Origin: CAVZMO01 sp963776195
Lineage (GTDB): Bacteria > Nitrospirota > Thermodesulfovibrionia > Thermodesulfovibrionales > SM23-35
Length of the DNA: 64,000 bases
NCBI GenBank assembly: GCA_963776195.1
Contig: CAVZMO010000051.1
Location: 1 to 64,000, forward strand
Direction: 5' to 3'
Shown here in pieces: positions 24,901-32,917 of this stretch. Positions within the stretch are counted from its first letter, which is position 1. Every line of letters begins with the position of its first letter. The position numbers were made by a program, and so were the translations under genes. Under the pieces are notes generated by a model. It ran no database searches, had not been told where the DNA came from, and was given only the letters and a program-made list of their open reading frames with translations.

Positions 24901-26307
24901 CCCTGCAGCACATGCTTTGTTCATTTCGAAGTCAACAACGAGGCTGTTTTGCAGGGATACATATTTCGAGTCCTGTCCTCCTATCTCGAATATCGTATCG
25001 ACAGCCGCGTCAATGAAGGCCGCAGCCGTAGCCTGGGCTGTAATCTCGTTTTTTACAATATCGGCGCCCACATAATCGGCAATCATATATCTGCCGGACC
25101 CTGTTGTGCCGACACCCACGATTCTGACTTTTTTGCCGATCTCTCCCCCGATTTGTTCCAGACCCTGTTTCACCGCATCTATAGGCCTGCCCGCCGTCAT
25201 AAGATATCTTTTTGCCAGGAGCCTTCCTTCCTCATCGATCACAGCAAGATTGGTGCTGATTGAACCGATGTCAATGCCGAGGTAAGCAGGTATCGGTGCA
25301 GGGTCGGATTTTCGAATTTCATGGGTAAAATCATCTCCAACCCCCACTTTGGAAAGGGCGGATAGGGGGGGATTTGACTGGTCTCCGATGACCAATGCAT
25401 GCTCATTCAAAGGCGGATATCCATCTTCAATGCGTGTATAAGATTTTAGAAATTCCTCAAGCAACGATATATCAAAAGTGTGCACGCTGCCTTCGTGAAT
25501 ATTTTTTAATGCGGCGCCGATCGCCCCCATAAGTGCATGATCTTCGGGGACAAAAAGTTTGCCGATCCCGAAGATTTCCCTGAAGGCCCTCACCATTCCT
25601 TTGTTTGCAGCGACCCCTCCCTGAAATGATACCGGAAGAACGATATCCCTTCCCTTCGATATGGAGCCTTTAAAATTTCTGGCGACTGCAAAGCAGAGAC
25701 CCGCCACAATGTCTTCAACAGGGGTTGCTATCTGCTGGAGGTGGATCATGTCGGACTTGGCAAAGACACTGCACCTGCCGGCGATTCTGGGGGGTTTTTG
25801 CGATTTGAGCGCGAGTTCGCCGAATTCCTCTATGGAGAGCCGCAACCTTTCCGCCTGTTGGTCCAGAAAAGACCCTGTCCCGGCGGCGCAGACGGAATTC
25901 ATCGAGAAGTCATTGATCGAGCTGCCGTCTTTACCCAGGAGTATCAGTTTGGAATCCTCCCCGCCCATTTCGATTACTGTTTTTATATGGGGGGACAGGT
26001 TATGTGTAGAATATGCCTGGGCGACAATCTCGTTAATCGGTGCTATTTTGAATATGGAAGCAATTAACCTGCCGGCAGAACCGGTTACGGAAAGGGAAAA
26101 CTTATCGGATAACCCTACACCGGGGGAACGGGGCGAATCTCCCCCTTTATAGTTTCCCGGCTCCATGGCTTCTTCCAGAAGTTTGAGGGCAACGGCGAGG
26201 GGATGTCCCCTATGCCTTTCATAACGACTAAAAAGCCTGTTCCCTTTTGCATCAAGAGCAACAAGCTTTGTGCTCACCGAACCTGCATCAAGACCGATGA
26301 AAATCAT
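21952..26307 (-). CDS. Giant acyl-CoA dehydratase activase (double ASKHA + DUF2229 + dehydratase-like)
   Basis: This 1451-residue fusion is of the 2-hydroxyglutaryl-CoA dehydratase activator/BadFG-BcrAD type. Two ASKHA ATPase domains start at residues 1 (GLDAGSVSTKL) and about 345 (GIDIGSISTNL). Each has the [4Fe-4S]-type CAAGTGSFL segment. They are followed by a Cys motif CKGCPNVCEI, a DUF2229 domain from about 750 (GIPYAFFFHDYLPFW) and a C-terminal dehydratase-like region (CYPCTVTTGDMIKK, PSGTGPCRFGQY). It probably couples ATP hydrolysis to low-potential electron transfer; the substrate is unknown. Several linkers are built from repeat elements (see the separate entries). No partner gene adjoins it. 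Confidence 0.88.
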   Translation of the reverse strand: MIFIGLDAGSVSTKLVALDAKGNRLFSRYERHRGHPLAVALKLLEEAMEPGNYKGGDSPRSPGVGLSDKFSLSVTGSAGRLIASIFKIAPINEIVAQAYSTHNLSPHIKTVIEMGGEDSKLILLGKDGSSINDFSMNSVCAAGTGSFLDQQAERLRLSIEEFGELALKSQKPPRIAGRCSVFAKSDMIHLQQIATPVEDIVAGLCFAVARNFKGSISKGRDIVLPVSFQGGVAANKGMVRAFREIFGIGKLFVPEDHALMGAIGAALKNIHEGSVHTFDISLLEEFLKSYTRIEDGYPPLNEHALVIGDQSNPPLSALSKVGVGDDFTHEIRKSDPAPIPAYLGIDIGSISTNLAVIDEEGRLLAKRYLMTAGRPIDAVKQGLEQIGGEIGKKVRIVGVGTTGSGRYMIADYVGADIVKNEITAQATAAAFIDAAVDTIFEIGGQDSKYVSLQNSLVVDFEMNKACAAGTGSFLEEQAEKLNISIKKEFEQCALSAKNPCRLGERCTVFMENSLMANLQKGADKDDLLAGLAYSIVQNYINRVVAGKKIGENIFFQGGVAFNKAVVAAFEKYLNKKITVPPHHDVTGAIGMALIAMRHMKSRQSEVKSQKPGNPHTTFKGFALSKLPYDISSFECKGCPNVCEINRVKITGEKGFLFYGGRCEKYDLRKKKTSPLPDLFLFREEMLWKEHLRRSKVHSQGSDVENSSKESRPTTHSSRVRIGIPYAFFFHDYLPFWTTLLWEMGFEVEVSPKTNRQIVNLGLERVLSEACFPVKVAHGHVRYLIERNAAIFLPSFINLNAPDDTLERGFACPYTQTIPYVSRVAFEGIKIIAPVINLRRGKKVLVEELTRAFKLFGIRKSLISRAIDVAQRAQDSFSAAIKAKGTEVLSTLKGNALIIIGRSYNALDSGVNLELPKKLAELNVISIPFDFLPLEEYTIDDEWPNMYWRSGQRILKTAKFIRENRKLFGIYVGNFLCGPDSFILKYFKKEMGKKPYLHIEIDEHSADAGAITRCEAFIDSIENQRSLSFCNRKERPDGKTPPSPVISRKSSHIIYVPRMSDHAFALAAAFEYCGVKAEVLSESDKTTADLGRKYVSGKECYPCTVTTGDMIKKVMEPDFVPEKSAFFMPSGTGPCRFGQYNVFHRMVLDGIGYENVPIFSPNQDTTLYKDLGIVGRDFTMQAWKGIVAFELLGKCLHETRPYEKAGGSTEELYESYHKKLYRYLKNKNGDLEDVLRGMRMDFENLSRYGGPKPLIGIIGEIFVRSHRFSNEDLVKKVEALGGEAWLAPVEEWVYYVNFTGLKKALLKKEKSAIINFFLKKFFQKRIEHRYAKYFEGFLKTAKEPETKEILEKASPYLHSSFEGEAILSIGKSIDLLERGASGIINAMPFGCMPGTVVAAILRGVNRDYGIPCISIPYDGSESPTIEIQLEAFMDQAREYGKRNTGNRIQRET
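24154..24231. repeat. Repeat-derived linker in activase gene (SRPTTHSSR type)
   Basis: The stretch is made of words such as gtgaactgtgagtcgtgggc and tctgacccctgactatgg, encoding VHSQGSDVENSSKESRPTTH on the minus strand. It lies between the Cys motif region and DUF2229. This composition is like intergenic simple-word repeats and unlike the surrounding domains. Confidence 0.5.
24473..24506. repeat. Repeat-derived linker in activase gene with CCCGGC/GCCGGG ends
   Basis: CCCGGC (24473-24478) and GCCGGG (24501-24506) flank a core of ttctgacttttgacttccga words. It encodes SRQSEVKSQKPG in the linker after the second ASKHA domain. Confidence 0.55.
25340..25376. repeat. REP-like element in activase linker (NPPLSALSKVGVGDD)
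   Basis: The stretch CCCCCACTTTGGAAAGGGCG then GATAGGGGGGGATTT matches the intergenic elements at 53190-53226 and 53263-53305 in layout and sequence. It encodes NPPLSALSKVGVG in the linker between the two ASKHA domains, without breaking the frame. Confidence 0.75.
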
Positions 26308-26363
26308 TACTGCTCCAACGATGTAAAATTATACCATGGACCGGATATTCGGAAGACATACTT

Positions 26364-26945
26364 TTATCTTATATGAATCCATGGGAAGAATTGGTAGGGG
26401 ACTTTCTTCCTGTATAAAGCATAATCTTCACCAAAACGCTTCGCAATCTCTTTCTCCTCCAATGGAATGATGACGGCGTTGACAATGAGAAAATCAAGCA
26501 GGGTAATTATGCCGACCGCGATCGATTCCGTAATGAGAAAGACGCCCAAAAAAATCAGGGTGTGCGCCAAATAAGTCGGATGCCTGACGATCGAAAAAGG
26601 CCCTTCCGTCACAAGGTTCTCTTTAACCCCATCGGATATCTCGGGAACTCCGATGATTCCCCAAAGGCCCAGCAACCGGGCTGTCCATATATGGAGCAAG
26701 GTCCCGCAGACGAATAGGACAATTCCGATGATGTTGAATATGAGCGGCAAATCCACTTTTGATTGAAGCAAGAAGGTTCTATTCCTGTAAACGAGGTACG
26801 TCAGAGGAAGCCAGGGAATAAGAGGCATTACATAGGTGAGCAGCCCCAGTTTCCTGAAAAGGTTTGTGGCAAAATGAACAGGAATCCAGAAGAGCGGAAC
26901 CACGGGCCATGCCATGATAGTTGCGAGGGCGAGAAGATCAATCAT
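26364..26945 (-). CDS. Isoprenylcysteine/phospholipid methyltransferase-family membrane protein
   Basis: This 193-residue integral membrane protein has about five hydrophobic spans. The C-terminal SAM-binding signature GPFSIVRHPTYLAHTLIFLG ... PLEEKEIAKRFGEDYALYRKKVP is typical of the ICMT/PEMT family. Bacterial members methylate lipids, isoprenoids or unknown small molecules. It lies upstream of the activase on the same strand with a 56-base gap, so co-transcription is possible but not demonstrated. Confidence 0.82.
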   Translation of the reverse strand: MIDLLALATIMAWPVVPLFWIPVHFATNLFRKLGLLTYVMPLIPWLPLTYLVYRNRTFLLQSKVDLPLIFNIIGIVLFVCGTLLHIWTARLLGLWGIIGVPEISDGVKENLVTEGPFSIVRHPTYLAHTLIFLGVFLITESIAVGIITLLDFLIVNAVIIPLEEKEIAKRFGEDYALYRKKVPYQFFPWIHIR

Positions 26946-27290
26946 AATGTGTAGGCGTCTTGTGATGTGGACACATAACGATGCATCTTTTTAACCGGTC
27001 ACCTCGATTGCGCCTTCCATTGCAATAATATAATCCGGATTAAAGGAATAGTCTCTTCCGTAATGCCACTAAAGAAAATTCTTCAGTTAATCTGTTAATA
27101 AATAAAGGCTATCATATAGGGATACGAAGTCAATAACTCAATAGAGGCAAGCCCACCGGTCATACCCATGAGATTTGAAAAGCTCTCACTGTCTGTTTAT
27201 AATGCGGTATGACTTTACTCGGGCCGCAAAGAAATTTATATACGGTCTTAAAAGAATCAATCAGTTCAGATTTCGTCAAGTGGGGCGGGT
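26946..27290. other. Intergenic region with no recognised feature
   Basis: This divergent spacer of 345 bases lies between the minus-strand membrane methyltransferase and the plus-strand HAD gene. I see no open frame of note, no RNA gene and no strong hairpin. AT-rich patches around 27090-27120 could hold promoters. Confidence 0.5.
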
Positions 27291-27890
27291 ATGATAAAAG
27301 CCGTAGTCTTTGATTTCGGCGGAGTCCTGGCGGAAGAAGGTTTTAGAGAAGGATTGACGGCGATCGGTGAAAAGAACGGTCTGAATCCTGAGGATTTCTT
27401 TATGATCGCCGGCGAACTTGTGTATCAAACAGGTTATGTGACCGGCATGTCCGATGAATCCGAATTCTGGCGTGCGGTCAGGGAAAAGACAGGGATTACC
27501 GGTGATGACAAAGAACTGAGATCCGAGATCCTGAAGAGGTTTGTTTTAAGACCGGCGATGTTGAAGCTTGTCGAAGAACTTAAAGCCCTCGGGTTAATCA
27601 CCGCCATTCTGAGCGATCAGACAAACTGGCTCGATGAGATTAACCGGGAAATCTCTTTCTTTCATTACTTTGACTACGTATTTAACTCGTTTAAGCTGAA
27701 GAAGGGAAAAAGAGACCCTTCTGTCTTCCGGGACATTTGTTCGGCTATGGGACTCAGGCCTGAAGAAGTGCTCTTTGTGGACGATAATATTGAGAACATC
27801 AGAAGGGCTTTGGAAGAGGGGCTCAACGCTGTGCATTTCAGAAGTATCGGAAGTTTTCAAAGCGAAATTAGCACTTTTATTAAGACATAA
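27291..27890 (+). CDS. HAD-superfamily hydrolase
   Basis: This 199-residue HAD phosphatase-like protein has motif I VVFDFGGVLAEEG (Asp8 nucleophile), motif II ILSDQT, motif III lysine KKGKRDPSVF and motif IV LFVDDNIENI. The DFGGVL variant and FDYVFNSFKLKKGKRDP resemble the YihX/epoxide hydrolase-like subgroup acting on sugar phosphates. The substrate is unknown. It stands alone on the plus strand. Confidence 0.85.
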   Translation: MIKAVVFDFGGVLAEEGFREGLTAIGEKNGLNPEDFFMIAGELVYQTGYVTGMSDESEFWRAVREKTGITGDDKELRSEILKRFVLRPAMLKLVEELKALGLITAILSDQTNWLDEINREISFFHYFDYVFNSFKLKKGKRDPSVFRDICSAMGLRPEEVLFVDDNIENIRRALEEGLNAVHFRSIGSFQSEISTFIKT

Positions 27891-28065
27891 GAACAAATCT
27901 TCAAAAAAACTGTCTAGTCATCCTGCTTTCTGTTATGATATCAAATACTTACACACTATTACATACGCAAATTGCGATACATCCTTTCTCTATTCAGGCT
28001 TGGTCAACCCAGCAATTGACAACAGTAATTCACATTTGACAAGATAAAAAAGAGAAATTAATCAG

Positions 28066-28801
28066 ATGAAGAATAATTCGTTCTCGCCTTTCGGTTTGGA
28101 AGAGAGCTATCCCTGGTCTGATTCCTCTGTTTGAGTTCTTCCTAAGTGAACCACTCTGCACAGCCCATGGATGGGGACCTCTTCAGAACTATCCCGCACA
28201 CACAGAGATATTTAAGCAGGACACTCCCTCAAATGCGGTCTATTTCATCGAGAAAGGGTCGGTAAAGCTGACATGGATGGATAAAGAAGGTCATGAAGTG
28301 ATCGCAGGCCTTAGGCATAAGCACTGGATTGTAGGAGCGCCGGCAGTGCTTTTGGAGAAGCCCTATTCATTTACCGTGACAACGCTGACACAGTGCGTCT
28401 TGCGGTGCATATCCGCACAGGGTTTCTTGTCCCTTGTAAAGACAGATAAAGAATTTGCTCAGCGTCTGATCCGCCTGCTTTGTCAGGCGATATTCAATCA
28501 CGGGAAATCATTGGTAAAGATGGGATGCACATCCGCTAAGGAACGACTGAAAGACCTATTGTGCAAGTTTATCTCGGATAAAGACCCACAGGCGGAATCG
28601 CAAAAGTTGAAGATCCACTTGCCCCTAAAAAACAAGGAACTTGCCCAGATTCTTGCCGTGACTCCGGAACATCTGAGCCGTCTTCTCAAAGAATTAGAGC
28701 AACAGCAGTTTATCAGGAGGGAGAAAAACGGTCTAATTATATTAAATGCCGGTTACTGCAGGCGATGGGCAAATACATTACTGAATCAAGACAAATACTA
28801 A
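28066..28801 (+). CDS. FNR/CRP-family transcriptional regulator (N-terminal frameshift)
   Basis: A cyclic-nucleotide-binding-like domain (IPLFEFFL...AVYFIEKGSVKLTW) is followed by a C-terminal winged helix (LPLKNKELAQILAVTPEHLSRLLKELEQQQFI). The recognition helix has E-x-x-S-R, the FNR-type combination that reads TTGAT half-sites, rather than the R-E-x-x-G-R of CRP. The ATG at 28066 opens MKNNSFSPFGLEE; a one-base shift near 28105 is needed to join the main frame. No CxxCxxxC iron-sulfur cluster motif is seen at the N-terminus. A perfect FNR site lies 51 bases downstream. Confidence 0.82.
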
Positions 28802-28851
28802 ACCTCCCGTCTCTATTCCGTCGAAAAAAATAACTTTTATCAAGATTCCTC

Positions 28852-28893
28852 TTGATCTTTATCAATGACAAAAAAGCATTTTTTTGTTTTAAT
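28852..28893 (+). promoter_or_regulatory. FNR-type operator and promoter upstream of riboswitch
   Basis: TTGATCTTTATCAA (28852-28865) is a perfect TTGAT-N4-ATCAA palindrome. TTTAAT at 28888-28893 fits a -10 box, giving a start near 28900. The site centre (28858.5) is then at -41.5, the class II activator position. An overlapping ATCAAG-N6-CTTGAT inverted repeat (28839-28856) lies just upstream. Confidence 0.75.
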
Positions 28894-28902
28894 GAATTAT
28901 AC

Positions 28903-28993
28903 GTTTTCCCGATAAAACCTAACCCTTCGCGAGAAGGGGGCGGAAAGCGGCGGGTCTTAAGAAGTAAGATGGCCGAGCTCCCGAAGGAGAAAC
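28903..28993 (+). ncRNA. GEMM-I riboswitch (c-di-GMP/3',3'-cGAMP class)
   Basis: The aptamer elements in order are P1 5' arm GTTTTCCC (28903-28910), hairpin CCCTT-CGCGAG-AAGGG, the conserved GGGGCGGAAAGC block, GGGTCT, a TCTTA/TAAGA stem, then GGCCGAGCTCCCGAA and the P1 3' arm GGAGAAAC (28986-28993). The block GGGGCGGAAAGC and CGCGAG loop match the Geobacter GEMM-Ib type, which senses cGAMP, more closely than the Vibrio c-di-GMP type (GGGACGCAAAGCC). The ligand cannot be settled by eye. It overlaps a terminator, so the ligand should prevent or cause termination. Confidence 0.85.
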
Positions 28994-29015
28994 CTTTGAT
29001 GAGTTCGGCCTTTTT
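28971..29015 (+). terminator. Riboswitch expression-platform terminator
   Basis: GGCCGAGCTC (28971-28980) pairs with GAGTTCGGCC (29001-29010, one G-U), followed by TTTTT. The left arm is also part of the conserved 3' strand of the GEMM aptamer, so aptamer and terminator are mutually exclusive, as in transcriptional ON switches. Confidence 0.8.
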
Positions 29016-29084
29016 ATTCGATCGTTTAACGTTTAGCAAAACCAGACGTCGTCGATGAAGAGACGTCAATGAAAGGAGGTATAT

Positions 29085-29291
29085 ATGTTTGTCCATAACC
29101 TGCCTGCGATCAAAAGAAATATAAAGTTTACAGAGAATGTAAATGTCGACGTGGATGTTAAAGCCTCTGCACAGTGTTGTTGGAACTGCTTTTGGACTAT
29201 TATGACGTATGAAAGTCTCTGGTGCGAGAGAGACATGCTCGAAGTTGATTTCAGAGATTTGTGCGCGTCCTGGGAGGGAGAGATCGGATAA
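29085..29291 (+). CDS. Small Cys/Trp-rich protein under riboswitch control
   Basis: This 68-residue protein has no signal peptide. A central ASAQCCWNCFWTIMTYESLWC stretch concentrates Cys and Trp, and a final Cys lies in RDLCASW. It is not recognised as a known family; the CWNCFW motif recalls the Cys-Trp pairs of two-CW domains, one of which is encoded by the next gene. AAAGGAGG precedes the ATG. It is the first gene after the FNR site/GEMM riboswitch, 70 bases after the terminator, and 6 bases before the next gene. Confidence 0.7.
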   Translation: MFVHNLPAIKRNIKFTENVNVDVDVKASAQCCWNCFWTIMTYESLWCERDMLEVDFRDLCASWEGEIG

Positions 29292-29297
29292 ATTATT

Positions 29298-29780
29298 ATG
29301 GGTTTGTTAAAAGGTTTTGTAACAAGGGGGATCTACTACAACAGTATCGGGCTGACGGATTATGTGACATGGATGAAAAATATGCTCGATTATTGTGGAT
29401 CTGAAATGAGGCCATATATGAAAGATATCCGGAAGTGGTCGATTATTATTCAGAATTCCCTTGACATTAGCAAAGCCGTGAAACTCAATTGCTGGCAATT
29501 CATGGGCTGTCGAGTGCAGAAAAAAGACGGTCTTTTCCGCGCAATAAGCGGGCATTACATATGTCCAGTTTTTTCGGAAAAAAAATTCGATGGAGTACAT
29601 GGGGGAATCAGCGGAGGCAGGGCATGCTGGATTGTGTCTCGTACAACATGCTGTGGCACAATTCAGGGAACTTACGAAGAAAAATATCAAACCTGTACGG
29701 CGTGTGATTTTTACCGATCTGTTACGGAAGAGGAGAACGATTTGATAAGCCCTCATTTCCTAAAGGCAATGTTACTTTGA
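29298..29780 (+). CDS. Two-CW-domain protein under riboswitch control
   Basis: This 160-residue protein has a C-terminal two-CW-like domain: LNCWQFMGC (about 75), then CPVF, GGISGGRACWIVSRTTCCGT, IQGTYEEKYQTCTACDFYRSV. The paired C-W motifs, GG-GGRACW and C-x2-C-DFY are characteristic of this Cys-rich domain, found in anaerobes alone or beside sensor domains; metal or redox sensing has been proposed. The N-terminal 60 residues include YVTWMKNMLDYCGSEM and no membrane span. It probably forms an operon with the 68-residue gene and ends before a strong hairpin. Confidence 0.75.
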   Translation: MGLLKGFVTRGIYYNSIGLTDYVTWMKNMLDYCGSEMRPYMKDIRKWSIIIQNSLDISKAVKLNCWQFMGCRVQKKDGLFRAISGHYICPVFSEKKFDGVHGGISGGRACWIVSRTTCCGTIQGTYEEKYQTCTACDFYRSVTEEENDLISPHFLKAMLL

Positions 29781-29802
29781 CCGGTAGTCCGAGACTCATT
29801 CA

Positions 29803-29831
29803 GCGGGAGAGCGGCTATCACGCTTTCCCGC
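29803..29831 (+). terminator. Hairpin after two-CW gene
   Basis: GCGGGAGAGCG (29803-29813) pairs along 11 bases (one G-U) with CGCTTTCCCGC (29821-29831) around a 7-base loop. It begins 23 bases after the stop. The tail is C-rich rather than T-rich, so termination efficiency is uncertain. Confidence 0.6.
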
Positions 29832-30199
29832 CCCCCTTAAGGGGATAAAACGGCTTAGGTTAAACCCTTGAAACCGGTTATCCCCTTCTCTTTGTTCCTT
29901 ATCGCTGCCGCGATATATAAAAAATTCCAATTCCCTCTTCATTTAACATTCAAAAAATATTCCTCCTGAAACTTTTTACAGACTCCTCTTGTCTAAATAG
30001 CTAAGACTGCCGGAAAGGCATAGAGGAGGCTATGACATGAAATCAATCATTTCTTGATAATTGTGTTATTGACCGGTATTATTTTTGTGAATTCGGAGTG
30101 TTGAAGGAGTGTGTTTTGGTCCCGAAGGCATTCAGGATTCGGCATGACATGGCAATAGTTATGCGAATGTTCAGAAGTATTGAATTAAGGAGGCATGAA
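29832..30199. other. Intergenic region with a degenerate hydrophobic ORF
   Basis: This gap of 368 bases contains a small CCCCTTAAGGGG palindrome near 29833-29844. An AGAGGAGG ribosome-binding site at about 30021-30028 precedes ATG 30037. The ATG frame stops after MKSIIS, but a one-base shift gives FLIIVLLTGIIFVNSEC and a stop at 30104, which resembles a short membrane peptide or signal peptide. No functional gene can be claimed. Confidence 0.45.
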
Positions 30200-31650
30200 A
30201 TGAGAAAGAAACACCAGTATGTTTTGATTGTAATGTTGTTCATAATGAACTTCGGCCTGTTGGCAGCAGCAGAAAAAAGTGATGCAAAACCAGAGGTCCT
30301 TTCATCCGGTATAGAAGACCAGACAGGGGTTGCGATAACAATCTACAATGTCAACCTCGGGCTTGTGAAAGACCAGAGGGAGATAAAGCTTCCAAAAGGG
30401 ACAGGTGAATTAAGGTTTATGGATGTTGCGTCCCAGATAATTCCGACGAGCGTACATATAAAATCTCTCATGGAGACTGAAAGCCTCCAGGTCCTTGAAC
30501 AGAACTATGAATATGATCTGCTCAATCCGCAGAAGCTTCTCGATAAGTATGTGGGAAAGGAGGTAAAGCTCTATTACAAAAACCCTTACACCGAAAGGGA
30601 AGAGAGTTATAAAGGCGACACTCCTGTCGAATAACGGAGGACCGATATTCAAGATCGGAGACGAGATAACCTTCGGCCATCCCGGCAGGATTATATTCCC
30701 CGGTGTTCCCGAGAATCTTATCTCAAAACCGACCCTTGTATGGCTTATTGAAAACAGCCTTTCATCGGTGCAGAAGGTCGAGGCTTCCTATCTTACAAAC
30801 GGAATAAACTGGCGTGCCGATTATGTGGTGACTTTGAACAATAAAGATGATAAGGCCGACCTGTCGGGCTGGGTCACCATTGACAATAAAAGCGGCGCAA
30901 CTTATAAGAATGCAAAACTCAAGCTTGTTGCCGGGGATGTTCACAGGGTGAAAGATGAATTTGAATACCGGGATAAGATGATGCGGGTGGCAGAAGCCGC
31001 TGGCGAAGCCGGCGCCTCAATTCAAGGAAGAAGAGTTTTTTGAATACCATATCTACACACTGCAGAGACCGTCGACTATCAAAGAAAATCAGACTAAACA
31101 GATAAGCCTTATAACCGCCGGCGATATTCCGGTGAAAAAAGAACTGATCTTTTACGGTGCGAAATATTACTACTACAGCCAGTATGGCGAAGTTATGTCG
31201 AACCAGAAAGTCGCTGTATTTGTGGAGATCGAAAACAGAAAAGAGAATAATCTCGGGATACCGCTGCCTAAGGGGACGGTGAGGGTTTATAAACAGGACA
31301 GCGAGGAGAGCCTGCAATTTGTCGGAGAGGACTTGATAGACCACACGCCGAAGGATGAAAAGGTCAGGATAAAAGTCGGAGATGCCTTTGATGTAGTAGG
31401 AAGCAGAAAACAGACGGACTGGAAGAAGATTGCCTATGATACCTATGAGGCGGCATTCGAGATTTCCCTGAGAAATCATAAGAAGGAAGATGTAATTGTG
31501 AAGGTTATCGAGCCGATACCGGGAGACTGGACAATGCTCAATTCATCACACGAATATACAAAGACTGAAGCATTTACTGCGGAGTTCAATATCCCCGTGC
31601 CGAAAGACAAAGAGGTGAAGCTGACATACCGGGTGAGGATGAGGTTTTAA
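30200..31650 (+). CDS. DUF4139-type exported protein (two frameshifts)
   Basis: A signal peptide (MRKKHQYVLIVMLFIMNFGL, cleavage after LLAAA) is followed by a beta-rich protein of about 480 residues. The C-terminal DUF4139 features include VEASYLTNGINWRADYVV, GWVTIDNKSGATYKNAKLKLVAG, GIPLPKGTVRVYKQD and IPVPKDKEVKLTYRVRMRF. Frameshifts near 30630 and near 31025 split it into three open pieces, all aligned to one gene. The ATG at 30200 follows AAGGAGG by 6 bases. It is probably periplasmic or outer-membrane associated; the function is unknown. Confidence 0.8.
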
Positions 31651-31820
31651 GGATTAATGAATTGACAGGCATCATTAAAAAACCTTTGCAAACCGCAATT
31701 TGGCTTTTTATGAATTTTTATCCGTTCTCACTGAAAATGCAAGGGGTCAGCCGATGAGCAGTGTCTTACAAAGGAGGCGATAAGCAAAGTTTTTTTCAAT
31801 GATGCCGTCTTCTTATTATA

Positions 31821-32696
31821 TCAGGCAATATTTCTCAACAATGGGAATTCCATCTCTTCCCTTTGTTTGTGGAAAGCCTTTGCACAGAGCCTCGCAAGAT
31901 TCCTCACGCGGGCGATATATCCTGTCCTTTCAGTGACAGAGATGGCGCCCCTCGCATCAAGGAGGTTAAAGGTATGAGAGCATTTCAGGCAGAACTCATA
32001 GGAAGGCAGCACGAGGCCGAGTTTATTCAGCCTGATCGACTCTTTCTCATATGCATCGAACTGTTTCACAAGAGTTCGGTGTCTGCATAATCAAAATTGA
32101 ACTTTGAGAATTCCACTTCATCTATATGATGGATTTCTCCATATTTTATGCCTTTGCACCACTGGAGGTTGAACACATTATCCACTTCCTGCAGATACAT
32201 GGCTATCCTTTCAAGCCCGTAGGTCAATTCAAGCGAAACAGGTTTAAGGTCGATACCCCCGACCTGCTGGAAATAGGTGAACTGGGTGATTTCCATTCCG
32301 TCAAGCCAGATCTCCCAGCCGAGCCCCCATGCACCGAGAGTAGGTGATTCCCAGTCGTCTTCAACAAATCTGATGTCATGCTTGAGAGGGTCTATGCCGA
32401 GATAAGAAAGACTTTCCAGATAGACTTCCTGACTGTCAGGCGGAGACGGTTTCAGGATGACCTGATACTGGTAGTAGTGTTGAAGCCTGTTCGGGTTTTC
32501 TCCGTACCTCCCGTCAGTAGGTCTCCTTGACGGTTCAACATAGGCAACTTTCCATGGCTCAGGTCCCAGGACCCTGAAAGAATGTAGCAGGGTGGAATGT
32601 GCCTGCGCCCACTTCAATATCGTATGGCTGCAGAAGGATACAGCCTTTTTCTGACCAGAACTGATGGAGCTTTAAAATCAAATCCTGAAAATACAT
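31821..32696 (-). CDS. glyQ: Glycyl-tRNA synthetase alpha chain (two frameshifts)
   Basis: This is the class II alpha subunit of the bacterial alpha2beta2 GlyRS. The N-terminus MYFQDLILKLHQFWSEKGC ... GAGTFHPATF begins at 32696. A one-base shift in a T-run near 32576 leads to VLGPEPWKVAYVEPSRRPTD and NRLQHYYQYQVILKPSP. A second shift near 32067 leads to VKQFDAYEKESIRL. Length and motifs match GlyQ (about 290 residues). The expected partner glyS does not follow; the opposite-strand DUF4139 gene ends 170 bases away. The breaks in an essential gene point to sequencing indels. Confidence 0.88.
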
Positions 32697-32917
32697 AGAA
32701 CCTCCTACGAAGTAAAGAAATCATAAAGGAAAAGAAAACGGTTTGTCAAATAAACTCAATCCGGGGAATGTATTTGATGTTTGATGACAGATACATGTGC
32801 AGAAAAACCTTTACCAATCGTAATTTACGTTCGAAGGTGATCCGGGAGCGGTGAATAAAAGTGTGGTTAACGCTTGAAAAGTACATTTCAGAATTATTGT
32901 GGTATAATTTTCAGGAA

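Noticed and set aside
30098..30199. N-terminal extension of the DUF4139 protein starting at TTG/GTG near 30098
   Set aside because: The signal peptide and the AAGGAGG ribosome-binding site place the start at 30200; the extension is not protein-like.
31651..31820. Intrinsic terminator near 31690-31715 between DUF4139 and glyQ
   Set aside because: Only a weak, imperfect stem before a short T-run is seen; not strong enough to annotate.
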